Shown here one piece after another: positions 33,311 to 42,900 of a stretch of 64,000 bases of DNA. Position numbers and translations under genes: made by a program. The stretch is taken from NCBI GenBank assembly GCA_964437185.1, contig CAYTFU010000004.1:1-64000 (forward strand), written 5' to 3'. The DNA is from UBA10103 sp964437185 (GTDB taxonomy: Bacteria; Patescibacteriota; Minisyncoccia; Phycocordibacterales; UBA2100). Below the pieces are notes generated by a model, which was given only the letters and a program-made list of their open reading frames with translations, searched no databases and was not told where the DNA came from. Each line of letters begins with the position of its first letter. Positions within the stretch are counted from its first letter, which is position 1.

Positions 33311-33661
33311 TTAAAAAATTATCGGTTTGCGGTCGATGGAAATTGCCTCAATCCACCGAATTTGTTCCCTGCGATCTTCCGAATAGTACACAACCACCAA
33401 ACGACTCCCGACACGCACGTCTATCTCGTACCAACTACGTATTATCTTCTTGCGCCCGGCCACCTTCGGTACCCCGAGGCGATGTTCGATCGCGCGTGAG
33501 ATATGATCGTACAATTTCTGAGCATTCCTCTCGTATCCAGAAATTATTTCTTCTTCGTTCCACAACCCCGTATCGCGATAGAGCTCGCGAAACGCTTCCT
33601 CATAGCGATTGATGAACGCCTCTAGATCGTTTCGCGCAGCACTTTTATACCGCAACTCCAT
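33311..33661 (-). CDS. ParE/RelE-like putative toxin
   Basis: The 116-residue protein has the alpha-alpha then beta-sheet organisation of RelE/ParE toxins: ELRYKSAARNDLEAFINRYE at the N terminus and strands IRSWYEIDVRVGSRLVVVYY and RWIEAISIDRK at the end. No catalytic residues can be assigned with confidence. It overlaps a small basic ORF upstream by 17 bases, as antitoxin-toxin pairs often do. The function is inferred from fold pattern and arrangement, not from a recognised family match. Confidence 0.5.
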   Translation of the reverse strand: MELRYKSAARNDLEAFINRYEEAFRELYRDTGLWNEEEIISGYERNAQKLYDHISRAIEHRLGVPKVAGRKKIIRSWYEIDVRVGSRLVVVYYSEDRREQIRWIEAISIDRKPIIF

Positions 33662-33812
33662 GACGCGTCTTATCTGCGGATGCTTGTTGCTTCCAAGCCG
33701 CTCTCAAGCGCTTTCGCAACCGCTCGGCCGACATATGTATGTACGTATGCATGATTGACCGCATTTCTTCCGGCGAATGCCCTTCTTGAACTTTCCGAGC
33801 CTTTCGAGCCAT
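33645..33812 (-). CDS. small basic ORF, candidate antitoxin (55 aa)
   Basis: This 55-codon ORF encodes MARKARKVQEGHSPEEMRSI and a basic helical remainder with MSAERLRKRLRAAWKQQ. Its last 17 bases overlap the start of the putative toxin in another frame. An inverted repeat, TGACAA-ACGA-TTGTCA at 33830-33845, lies 18 bases upstream, where an autoregulatory operator would be. TACAAA lies 8 bases before the ATG. The protein is too short for a typical two-domain antitoxin, so the role is tentative. Confidence 0.45.
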   Translation of the reverse strand: MARKARKVQEGHSPEEMRSIMHTYIHMSAERLRKRLRAAWKQQASADKTRHGVAV

Positions 33813-33829
33813 GCAGTCATTTTGTACCG

Positions 33830-33845
33830 TGACAAACGATTGTCA
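33830..33845. promoter_or_regulatory. inverted-repeat operator candidate
   Basis: TGACAA (33830-33835) and TTGTCA (33840-33845) form a 6-4-6 inverted repeat upstream of the small basic ORF. It overlaps TTGACA on the minus strand, a possible -35 box. Confidence 0.45.
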
Positions 33846-34255
33846 ATGCTCCGCCCGCACGCACCTCGAGAAGTTCCTCTGGGGAAACATCAATCAAAAA
33901 TTCACTCTCAACCTCCACTGCCCGAGCAACAGCAGAATATCGGTACCTGATTATTGATACCCGTTACCATTCTCCCCGTACTGACGATATGCCACATATC
34001 TTATAGTTCCACGGTCGGTGATTTATAAGATATGACGGTAGAATTCTGTGTTCGACAGCTAATTGCTTTATCGCTGCCTGAAATCATTTATGATAGCTAC
34101 ACATAGTGTGCAGTGAGGATGAAGCAATGACTCTATTACGAACCCTCGCCGCGTCCGCACGCACCTCGAAAAATTCCTCTCCGAAAACATCTACACCAAA
34201 TTCGCCCGCGACATCAACCGCCTAAGAAGCAATTAATTATTGGTACTTTGTACCA
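33846..34255 (+). pseudogene. 410-base spacer with two degraded copies of one coding fragment
   Basis: The segments 33856-33891 and 34156-34191 share CGCACGCACCTCGARAARTT and continue CCTCT..GRAAACATC. In one frame both encode RTHLEKFL followed by a variable residue or two and NI. The right copy continues to a stop (KFARDINRLRSN). No complete gene can be read; a 32-codon ORF at 34127 in another frame is not supported. The likely reading is two decayed copies of the same gene end, perhaps left by recombination. Nothing else was found here. Confidence 0.55.
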
Positions 34256-35098
34256 TTACACCCCTTCAAACTTGTAACCTTTTTCCGACAAATTGTTCTT
34301 TATTCTCTGCTCGGTTTTTTCGTTGAAGACAGATTGCGGGAATGTCGAATACAAGCGCTCCATCTCGTCTGAAGTAAGCGAAGATTTGCTTGGCGGCAGT
34401 CTCTGGATGTAATCGTCCACTAGATTTTCCTCGAAACGATTAATTTTCGATAACTCCTCCTCTACGGTCGCGTAGCAGAAAAAATCCTGTGACGATATTT
34501 CTTTCACCACGAATTCCTCCGAACAATCTATTGCCTCATAGTTAGCACTTGGCCAATTGAGTAGGCAGTATGTATGGTCATCGAACTCGCGACAGATTCT
34601 ATAATTTGAATAAGCCCTGTCGTAGAGAGTTTTACATTCAGTGGTCTTAGATTCTATACGAGAACTTACGAATTCATCTCGACACTCTTGAGCATTGGTC
34701 ACATGCTGTGCAAGGCGGTTGATACGCCCTACGTATTCCTCTGCGTCCGCAGTCTTACGCGCAGGTTCAGCGTACTTTTTATCGTAGACGAAAACACTGA
34801 CAGAAATGAGAGCTCCACCAACCACAAGGAGAATCACAAACCATGCAACTACCTTCCGCAGCCGCGATATCGTTTCGGCCAGATTAACGCTCTTAAATTT
34901 GGTGCTACCAACTATCTCTTCTTTATGATGACGTTTCCATCCTATGACATAAAAAATGACAAGAAACGGCGTAAGAACAGCATTTGTGACTTGCCACCAC
35001 GACGGTGAATAATCTAGCGCTCCGCCAATGGAAAATAGCCAAAAGCATAACCCCCCTACAATGATGACCCGCAGCTGGCCTTTCGAAGTGTTATACAT
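34256..35098 (-). CDS. hypothetical membrane protein, 280 aa
   Basis: Not recognised. Two N-terminal membrane helices (about residues 9-30 and 36-53), a basic loop, and a third helix (about 84-107) lead to a soluble domain of about 170 residues. That domain is rich in Glu/Asp/Tyr and contains six Cys (for example CRDEF, CKTLYD, CREFDDHTYC), which could form disulfides if it faces outside. TATAGA lies about 20 bases upstream. No homologous neighbours; it stands between degraded repeats and a tandem pair of small membrane genes. Confidence 0.65.
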   Translation of the reverse strand: MYNTSKGQLRVIIVGGLCFWLFSIGGALDYSPSWWQVTNAVLTPFLVIFYVIGWKRHHKEEIVGSTKFKSVNLAETISRLRKVVAWFVILLVVGGALISVSVFVYDKKYAEPARKTADAEEYVGRINRLAQHVTNAQECRDEFVSSRIESKTTECKTLYDRAYSNYRICREFDDHTYCLLNWPSANYEAIDCSEEFVVKEISSQDFFCYATVEEELSKINRFEENLVDDYIQRLPPSKSSLTSDEMERLYSTFPQSVFNEKTEQRIKNNLSEKGYKFEGV

Positions 35099-35275
35099 AC
35101 GATTGAGAAGTCCTATCTATAACAACCAGCCTAGCACCTACCCACCCATCCGCAACCCTCCCCAAACAGCCCATATTAAGCCGCAAAATCAAGGGTAACC
35201 CTTGCGGGTATATTCCGCTCATATACATACAACTCCCACGGTCGTAGGTCTTGTGTGTATGCGAAGTAACGGCAT

Positions 35276-35692
35276 CTACTTACCGCGAAGTGAGTGCCAT
35301 TTCCAAAGGATGATGCCGAGAGAGATTATGATGAAGGAGGGAACGAGAAGCATCGTGAGTACCTCCTGGTCGGATTGAAATACATACGAGTTGCCGCTCG
35401 CGGAAGCAGAGGAAATAATCAGAATAGAGACGGGAACAAACCAGGCAGCAAATTTGGCCCAGGACCAAAATATTTCGTCACGCATTTTATAAACGATGAG
35501 GCAGAAAACGAAAGTAGGAATAATAAAGATTGCTGAATCAATGAATAAAAAGTAGGCATTGGCACAAAATCCGTGGAAGAAATCCCCTCCACACAGACGA
35601 ACGCGACCGACTCGATCAATCAGTAACAACAATGCCGTCAACGAACCTAAAGCTAACAGGATGTTTCTTTTTGTAAGTATTTTGCTCAGCAT
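35276..35692 (-). CDS. four-helix membrane protein, paralogue 1
   Basis: The 138-residue protein has four predicted membrane helices and a short charged end, ILWKWHSLRGK. It is related to the next upstream gene (35773-36219): both begin ML-x-ILTK, both have two Cys in the first outer loop (LCGGDFFHGFC here), a YKMRDEIFWSWAKFAAWFVP segment, and the same C terminus. The 3' flanks are also similar (CTTACCGCGAAG at both stops), so the pair is a tandem duplication. Function unknown. Confidence 0.65.
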   Translation of the reverse strand: MLSKILTKRNILLALGSLTALLLLIDRVGRVRLCGGDFFHGFCANAYFLFIDSAIFIIPTFVFCLIVYKMRDEIFWSWAKFAAWFVPVSILIISSASASGNSYVFQSDQEVLTMLLVPSFIIISLGIILWKWHSLRGK

Positions 35693-35737
35693 AAAAAAAG
35701 GTCTGGTGGTAGCTCTTACCTCAATCCTACTACGTAA

Positions 35738-35751
35738 CCCTTAAGGGTTGC
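35738..35751. repeat. 14-base palindrome between the paralogues
   Basis: AACCCTTAAGGGTT is a perfect palindrome. A related AAGGGTAACCCTT lies near 35200 after the other paralogue. Both are downstream of paralogue stops, so they may be remnants of the duplicated unit. Confidence 0.5.
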
Positions 35752-35772
35752 CCTACGGCCAAACGTGTGCGT

Positions 35773-36219
35773 TCACTTACCGCGAAGAGAGTACCATTTC
35801 CAGAGGATGATAATGGTCGATACGAGAACAAAGATTGCATAAATGGTCGCGAGGATTAACAGAGTAAACGATTTATCGTATGTGCCAGATATTCCTAGGC
35901 CGCCCGTACTCTCTTTGACCGCGAAAAGAAAATAGCTTACTAGACACATTAATGGAACCCACCAGAGAGCAAAATTCCGCCAGTTAGTAAAAACTATGTC
36001 GTTCATGCGGTACGTGATAAGAGAGAACGGCAGGGCGGACATTGGAGCGGCGAGCAATAAAAGGACCGTGAAGGCATTTTCGTTCATAAAATTATTACAC
36101 CACCCGATCGATCTACAGTTATTGCCAAAGATCGCAAAGAAAACAACGATTACAGCAAAGAAAGCTGTGCACAACAACAAGCTGTTTAGCATTCCCTTTT
36201 TTGTAAGTATATTTAACAT
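35773..36219 (-). CDS. four-helix membrane protein, paralogue 2
   Basis: The 148-residue protein is a tandem paralogue of the downstream gene. It has four membrane helices, Cys residues in the first outer loop (NNCRSIGWCNNF), the matching segment YRMNDIVFTNWRNFALWWVP and C terminus ILWKWYSLRGK. The Met at 36219 was chosen because it aligns with the paralogue start; the ORF extends five codons further. It starts 20 bases after the lipase-like gene stop and is on the same strand, so it may be co-transcribed with it. Function unknown. Confidence 0.65.
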   Translation of the reverse strand: MLNILTKKGMLNSLLLCTAFFAVIVVFFAIFGNNCRSIGWCNNFMNENAFTVLLLLAAPMSALPFSLITYRMNDIVFTNWRNFALWWVPLMCLVSYFLFAVKESTGGLGISGTYDKSFTLLILATIYAIFVLVSTIIILWKWYSLRGK

Positions 36220-36238
36220 ACTGATTCTTACCATTTCT

Positions 36239-39238
36239 CTACCGTAATCCTACGACAACCGATCGCAACGTCCCATCCTCCAGCTGTGCATAAACCCGAT
36301 ACCATTTGCCCGTGACAAAGCCTTTCGTGCTCCAGTTGTAGATGTACTGCTGGCTCGTACTGTCCCACTTAAAGGTACTGCCGCTTGTGCCACTGATCGT
36401 GTAGACAGGCTCGTCAACAGCGGCACTCAAAGGCGAAATCTCCACAGGAGTAACCCACATCGGCGCTGCGATGGATTGCATCGCTACACCCGATGAGTTT
36501 TTCAATTGAAATTTTACGGGGACTGTACTTCCCCCTTTGAATACACTGGGCGTTAGCGATGTATTTACCGTGGTGTCGTCGATAGGCTGGAGAAAGCCAT
36601 CCCAACGATACGTTATGGCGAGTGTACCTAGAGCAAACTCGGTAAAAACATAATCATCAGAAGCAAGTGTACCGATCGTACAAGTAATTGGGTACGTGCC
36701 GACAGGGCTCGCGCTCGTTGCGGTGGTTGTGCAACTTGCTTCGCCTGTGACGCTGTTTTGCACCGTATCATCACCGACAAATCCGTTCAGCGTGGCGGTG
36801 AGGGCTGGAATGTCGCTGCCAATGGTCGTAGTGGCGCTGTTGGCAATCACAGAAAGCGGACGTGGCGTGAGTACGATCTCGCCGATTCGTGGCTGGAGTG
36901 AAAGGTCAACTTCGGTATCTCCGTCGTAATCGATCATGAGGGGTGCGGACCCTCCCACGGTTCCATCTGGAAATTCCATCGATACTCTGCTTTCGGCAGT
37001 GCTGGGGATTCCAGCAAAAGTGGTTGTTGCCACAGTCACGCCGCCAAGAGATTCTTCGATATCGAGGGTAAATGAACCATCAGCCTCACCATCGAGCGCT
37101 AGCGTGGGGTGAATCGAGGCGGGGATGGATATATATTGCACTTCACCGTAGCGGCGATATATGGCTCCTGGGATCGTCGATACACTGGCGCTGATCTCAT
37201 GCCCTTGGTTGTCGTGAGCGGAAAGTGAGAGTGGTGAATGGAGAGTGAAGTGGAGGCGGGATTCTGTCGCGCCCCTATCAGGAACTGAAAGGCTAATATA
37301 TTCAGGAAGTGCCACCAAGTCATCCTTTAGCACCTCGTCGAGGACATAGCTCCTTAGAGACTCCACCTCCAAAACATCCGCGTGACCCGTTCGCAACTGT
37401 TCGGGAAGAGGGATAGTCAAGACCCGATTATATTCATCCAAATCCACCCAGGCCCTAAAAACGTTCGAAAATGTCGGACTAATCGCAAGCGCGCTCGACG
37501 CAATCACAGTACCATCACCCTCAACCACTTTCTCGGGAGAATACTGCAGTTGAGGCGCATATTCTTCGCACAAGCCGTTGCCCCTGATCGCGAGCCTGAC
37601 ACACGTAATTCCAGTGTAATAGCGAATGGAAGCCAGTGTCTCGTTGCCCCACCCCGCGATTTCGTAGACTTTCATCGAGGCGGGTGGCCTCCACACGTCG
37701 AGTTCGGCATGCGTGCTCTCTGCGTAAGAAAGAAGAGATGGCGAAAGCACAAGAGGATGCCAGGTGGTGCCAAAGGCGGGTTGTTCTCTGCCCTCGGCTC
37801 CTAAGAGGAAATCGTGCAGTTCGGATGATGAGTCGATTGATTCTCCGTAGGTGTCGACAAAATGCTGTGTGAGCGATCCCGGCGTAAAGGTGATTGGGGG
37901 TGTCTCCATCGTCCCTCCGGGGCCAGAGAAGTACGCAGCGGAAGGAAGGAGGTGGTATGCCATAGGCGATGTACTCGCGAAGGCGCGGGCAGTCGCCTCA
38001 TTGAGGATGAAGGGAGCCCAAGCACCAGGGAGAGCTTGATCGAAGCCGTGAAGCGCTGCGCCAATAGCCATCGGCGTACCTGTCTGTGGTACTGCGACGA
38101 GGACAAGCGATTCGATTTTCTCAAGCAGCGGATCGTTGGTGTCGGCCAGTCGCTTAAGCAGCGCCTTTGCTACCAAACCGCCGTTTGAGTGCGTGACGAT
38201 CATGACCTTGCCGTTTTTGGCGGAGGTCGCAAGTGCGCGGAGTTCTTGCAGAATGTAGGGAGTGTTCGTGGCTCGGTGCAAACCAGAATAATAGACGCGT
38301 CCGTCGGGAAGTTTGTTGCCATAATCGAGGATATCGTCGAGCGAAAGACGCCAGTCGTAGGACACGACACGATAGTCGTTGATCAATTGATCTTCAGACT
38401 TCCAGCGTTCGAGGTCATCGAGAAAGGATTGATAAATGTTGGCCCCTGTCGGTAATTCGTCGAGGACATCACCTTCCTTGGTGTAAATATCTTCTCGAAT
38501 GCTCAGGCCATTAGGTTTCAGGTAAAGGTCTTCGACGTCACTATCCGCGTTTGGCTCCCACAATTGGTCTTCGCTACCGCTTTCGCGAGGCATATACAAC
38601 CGACTCGACTCAATGCCAGGCAAGAACATCACATTGGAGTAGCAATTTGTGGTGCATACGGGAGTTGATGATGAGAGGCGTTCACCATGCACGATGTAAT
38701 ACATCTGAGTGGAGGTTCCATAGAGGATCACTCCTGATCCAGCAACACGAAAGACGTCAATGTATGCGTGATCGAAGACGGCCGGAAGGGTGGTCGAGGC
38801 ATGCGGCACAGCGGGGTAGTACGCATCGGGACTCCTGTAGTCGAAGCGATACGTTTTTGGGCCAGTGTTGGGTGGCGTTGCGACAAACCTCTGAGCACCA
38901 GAAAATCCCCAGGTGGTATTTGAGCAACGCGTCGTTTTGGCAGCGTCGAGCCAGCAGACCATTCTCATTCCTGCCATATCGTATATTTGCGCATTTCCTA
39001 GCGCCCCTTGGGCACGGAACTCGATTGAGTCTATGCGCACCGGACCCATGTCGTTGGGTATAGAGAGGCGCCAGTAGGCACCGGGGTCGCTGCTGGTTAA
39101 AAAAGTTGTAAACACCTGTGAACTATCCGTCTGCGAGAAAAGCACTTCGGCGTTCGCTATGAGAGGAGCGTAAAAGGCACACAATACGAACAGAATAAGA
39201 GAGGTGATTCGCAGGGAGATCAAGGATCTCTCGCACAT
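36239..39238 (-). CDS. large secreted LCAT/lipase-like hydrolase with MBG-like and PxKF domains
   Basis: The 999-residue secreted protein has a signal peptide (about 1-30, ending LIANA) and a beta-rich N-terminal region to about 190. An alpha/beta hydrolase of the lecithin:cholesterol acyltransferase type follows, beginning VMFLPGIESSRLY, with nucleophile motif THSNGG (Ser about 351). After it come a long beta region, an MBG/YDG-like repeat (PRPLSVIANSATTTIGSDIP) and a C-terminal PxKF-like domain (STVPVKFQLKNSSG). It could act on host or community lipids. The start at 39238 is supported by TATACA exactly 6 bases upstream and by the signal peptide. Confidence 0.8.
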   Translation of the reverse strand: MCERSLISLRITSLILFVLCAFYAPLIANAEVLFSQTDSSQVFTTFLTSSDPGAYWRLSIPNDMGPVRIDSIEFRAQGALGNAQIYDMAGMRMVCWLDAAKTTRCSNTTWGFSGAQRFVATPPNTGPKTYRFDYRSPDAYYPAVPHASTTLPAVFDHAYIDVFRVAGSGVILYGTSTQMYYIVHGERLSSSTPVCTTNCYSNVMFLPGIESSRLYMPRESGSEDQLWEPNADSDVEDLYLKPNGLSIREDIYTKEGDVLDELPTGANIYQSFLDDLERWKSEDQLINDYRVVSYDWRLSLDDILDYGNKLPDGRVYYSGLHRATNTPYILQELRALATSAKNGKVMIVTHSNGGLVAKALLKRLADTNDPLLEKIESLVLVAVPQTGTPMAIGAALHGFDQALPGAWAPFILNEATARAFASTSPMAYHLLPSAAYFSGPGGTMETPPITFTPGSLTQHFVDTYGESIDSSSELHDFLLGAEGREQPAFGTTWHPLVLSPSLLSYAESTHAELDVWRPPASMKVYEIAGWGNETLASIRYYTGITCVRLAIRGNGLCEEYAPQLQYSPEKVVEGDGTVIASSALAISPTFSNVFRAWVDLDEYNRVLTIPLPEQLRTGHADVLEVESLRSYVLDEVLKDDLVALPEYISLSVPDRGATESRLHFTLHSPLSLSAHDNQGHEISASVSTIPGAIYRRYGEVQYISIPASIHPTLALDGEADGSFTLDIEESLGGVTVATTTFAGIPSTAESRVSMEFPDGTVGGSAPLMIDYDGDTEVDLSLQPRIGEIVLTPRPLSVIANSATTTIGSDIPALTATLNGFVGDDTVQNSVTGEASCTTTATSASPVGTYPITCTIGTLASDDYVFTEFALGTLAITYRWDGFLQPIDDTTVNTSLTPSVFKGGSTVPVKFQLKNSSGVAMQSIAAPMWVTPVEISPLSAAVDEPVYTISGTSGSTFKWDSTSQQYIYNWSTKGFVTGKWYRVYAQLEDGTLRSVVVGLR

Positions 39239-39331
39239 GAGGGATGTATAGCACGGGAGCGTGGTTGGACATGCCATGTTGGGTGGATCTGGGGATAGTG
39301 GTAAATCCAAAGCGGGAGGTGTCGATGGATT

Positions 39332-39925
39332 TTAGAAGTCTGTAAGTACACGGGAACAAAACGTGGCGCGGTGGAGCGCGCACAGCCCTCGTTCTCGAAT
39401 AGAAGTTCGGTGGGCGAGAGTGCCGTACCCTTTGTGAACCTCAAAACCATATCCAGGATATTTTTCAGAAATTTTCATCATCATCCGATCCCTGGTCACC
39501 TTAGCCATTACAGAAGCAAGAGAAATCGCGGGCTCGGAGGCGTCGCCACGGATGATGGTCTCTTGGATCTCATATACCTCAGGAGCGCGAAGCCCCCCGT
39601 CGAGGAGAACTCGACAGCGATTCGGGTCAGCCTCAATTTTCGCGAGGGCTTCCGCGAGCGCGCGCCGAATTGCGGGCACTATTCCATACGAATCTATGTA
39701 AGCCGAGGATGACGTAGCCACCGCAAATCGCAAACGCCCCGACTTAGTCAATTCGCTCGCTTGCTCAAAAATCGCCTCGCGCTTCTTTCCCGAAAGTTTT
39801 TTTGAATCACGCACGCCCTCCATCGCGCTCCAATCAAAATCGAGCGGCACCAAGACCGCGCCAACCGCAACCGGCCCTGCAAGCGGCCCACGCCCCACCT
39901 CATCGATTCCGACGATATACCTCAT
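39332..39925 (-). CDS. rnhB: ribonuclease HII
   Basis: The 197-residue enzyme removes RNA from RNA-DNA hybrids. The N terminus IVGIDEVGRGPLAGPV contains the catalytic Asp8-Glu9 pair. VLLDGG holds another catalytic Asp, and SLASVMAKVTRDR and GYGFEVHKGYGT are family motifs. The ORF extends far upstream without similarity; ATG 39925 has TACAAT (39937-39932) exactly 6 bases before it. It diverges from dnaE with 48 bases between starts, which hold both -10 elements. Confidence 0.95.
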   Translation of the reverse strand: MRYIVGIDEVGRGPLAGPVAVGAVLVPLDFDWSAMEGVRDSKKLSGKKREAIFEQASELTKSGRLRFAVATSSSAYIDSYGIVPAIRRALAEALAKIEADPNRCRVLLDGGLRAPEVYEIQETIIRGDASEPAISLASVMAKVTRDRMMMKISEKYPGYGFEVHKGYGTLAHRTSIRERGLCALHRATFCSRVLTDF

Positions 39926-39973
39926 GCTCCTATTGTAGCAATCTGAGAAAGCCGAGTTTGGTATACTCGACGC

Positions 39974-42900
39974 ATGTCCAGGACGAATTTCGTCAACTTG
40001 CACACTCATTCTCACTACTCCTTGTTGGAGGCGATACCAAAGATTCCCGAGCTCGTGGCCGCGGCAAAGTCCGACGGCCAAAACATGCTTGCCCTCACCG
40101 ACAACGGCAACATGTACGGTGCGATCGAGTTTTACAAAGAGTGTAAAGATGCAGGAATAAAGCCGATTATTGGAGTTGATTTTTTTGTCGCGCCGCGCAC
40201 GCGCCGCGACAAAGAACACCGCATCGACGACCACACCTCGCGCCTTGTCCTCCTTGCAAAAAACGAAACCGGGTATCGCAACCTTATGCAGCTCGTGTCC
40301 AAATCTCACCTCGAAGGTTTCTACTACCGACCGCGGATTGATCTTGAACTCATGGCGGCACATCGAGATGGCCTCATCGCGATACTACCCTCACTTGCTG
40401 GGCCACACATTCAGCCGATCCGCGACTCTTCCGTTGATAGGGCGCGAGAAATCGTCGGCTCTTTCAAACACATATTTCCGGACGATATATTTTTTGAGAT
40501 TACGCATCACCCCGAGGTCGACGGCCATGAAAGTGCCATGAAAATGCTGGTCTCACTCTCAGCAGAGATGGACATCCCCCTCGTTGCGGCACAAGATACC
40601 TACTATCTTAAGAAAGACGATGCGCTCGCGCGCGAACTCGTCGACAATATCCGCACCGCGCGAGTACTCAATCGCGACTTTGAGCAGGCAGCACAAGATC
40701 TATCTTTTATGACTCAGGATCGCGCGCACGAGCTCTTCGTCGACATTCCCCACGCACTCGAGAATAGCGCCGCAATCGCGGAATCATGCACCGTCGAACT
40801 CGCTCTCGGCACATGGGTATTTCCCGCCTTTCCGATACGGGAGGGAAGCTCGGCACATGAGGAACTCCGATCATTGGCTGAAAAAGGGTTTGAGACGCGC
40901 GCCGTGCCAGCGACCGAAGAAAATAAGCAACGCGTGGATTACGAACTTTCGATCATCGGAAAAAAAGGATATTCGCCGTATTTTCTCGTCGTCGCAGATC
41001 TTTTGCGGCACGCGCGCGAAGAAAGAATCCTCACCAATACCCGAGGCTCGGCTGCAGGATCGCTCGTCTCATACCTGTGCGGCATCACGACCGTTAATCC
41101 TCTTGAATATCAACTCCCCTTCGAGCGTTTCCTCAATCCCGAACGCCCGAGTCCGCCGGACATCGACATGGACCTCGCCGACAACCAGCGCGACAAGCTG
41201 ATTGCGTACGTTCGAGAAAAATACGGCTCGGACAAAGTGGCGCAGATCGGGACATTTGGCACCATGATGGCGCGTGCGGCGGTGCGCGACGCCTCGCGGG
41301 CACTCGGACATCCCTACGGTCTCGGCGATACGATTGCCAAGCTCATTCCGTTTGGTAAACAGGGATTTCCCGTCACGATCGCTGGCGCGCTCGAAGAAAC
41401 GCCAGAGCTCGCAGAAATTTACAAAAAAGATCCCGACGCCCGCGAAGTGCTTGATCTCGCACAAAAAATAGAAGGGAACGCGCGCCACGTCGGGGTGCAC
41501 GCTGCTGGCGTCGTCATCGCGCCGACTCCTGTCACCGACTTCTCGCCCATCCAGATCGACCCCAAGGGCAATCACATAATCACGCAGTACGACATGTACG
41601 CGATCGAGGAGGCTGGCCTTCTCAAGTTCGACTTCCTCGGCCTCACCAACCTCTCAGTGCTCGCCGACTCGGTGGCGCGCGTCGAAGCGCGTCACGGCAT
41701 TTCCGTCGATCTCGACACGCTACCGCTCGATGACACCAAAACGTTTGAAATGCTCTCTCGTGGCGAAACGCTCGGTGTCTTTCAACTTGCAGGCGGCGGA
41801 ATGACTTCCTATCTCGTCGATCTGAAGCCCACCTCGATTCACGACATCAACGCAATGGTAGCACTCTACCGCCCTGGTCCTATGAATTTCATCCCTGCCT
41901 ACATTGAGCGCAAAAAAAATCCGTCGCTCGTAAAATATCTCGACCCGCGAATGGAAGAAATTCTCAAAAAATCATACGGCGTCATCACCTATCAAGACGA
42001 CGTATTGGAAATCGCGATTAAAATCGCGAGCTACTCCTGGCTCGAGGCCGACAAATTCCGCAAAGCGATGGGCAAGAAGATTCCCGCCGAGATGAAAGCG
42101 CAGAAAGAAAAATTTACAAAAGGGTGTGTCGCGGGCGGAATGAAAAAGGTTGCAGTACAAATGCTTTGGGAACAGATCGAAACCTTTGCCGCGTACGGCT
42201 TCAACAAAGCGCACGCGGCGAGCTACGGCAATCTCGCCTACAAGACCGCCTACATGAAGGCGAATTTCCCCGTCGACTACATGGCTGCGGTACTCACCGC
42301 AGATGCGGGCGATGTCGAGCGGATCGCGGAGGTGGTCGGCGAATGTACCCGAATGGGAATCAAAATTTTACCACCTTCGGTCCAGAGCAGCGAAGGCAAC
42401 TTCACAGTAATAGACGACACGTCGATTCGATTCGGCCTCTACTCCATCAAAAACTTCGGCACGGGAGTCGGCGATTCGATCATCGCCGCGCGGGAAAAAT
42501 GTGGACCTTTCGCCGACATAGCCGATTTCCTCGTTCGCGTATCCGACCCTCAGTCTCGGCAAGGAGCGGGCAACAACCTCAACAAAAAATCCCTAGAGTC
42601 TCTCATCCAAGCGGGCGCACTCGATGAATTTGGCGAACGCGGCAACTTGATGGCCCATGTCGAAATGTTGCTCGAATACCACCGCGAGCACCTCAAAACG
42701 TCGGGCAACCAAACATCGCTCTTCGGCGGCGCAATCGCGCGCGCACCGCTTCGCCTTCCAGCATCCCCACCCACCTCACTCGACCAGCGACTTGTGTGGG
42801 AAAAGGAGCTCCTCGGCCTCTACGTTTCCGGCCATCCGCTCGATAAACACAAGTCGAAATTTAGCGACAGAAAAAAAACAATCGCGTACGCAAAAGAAAA

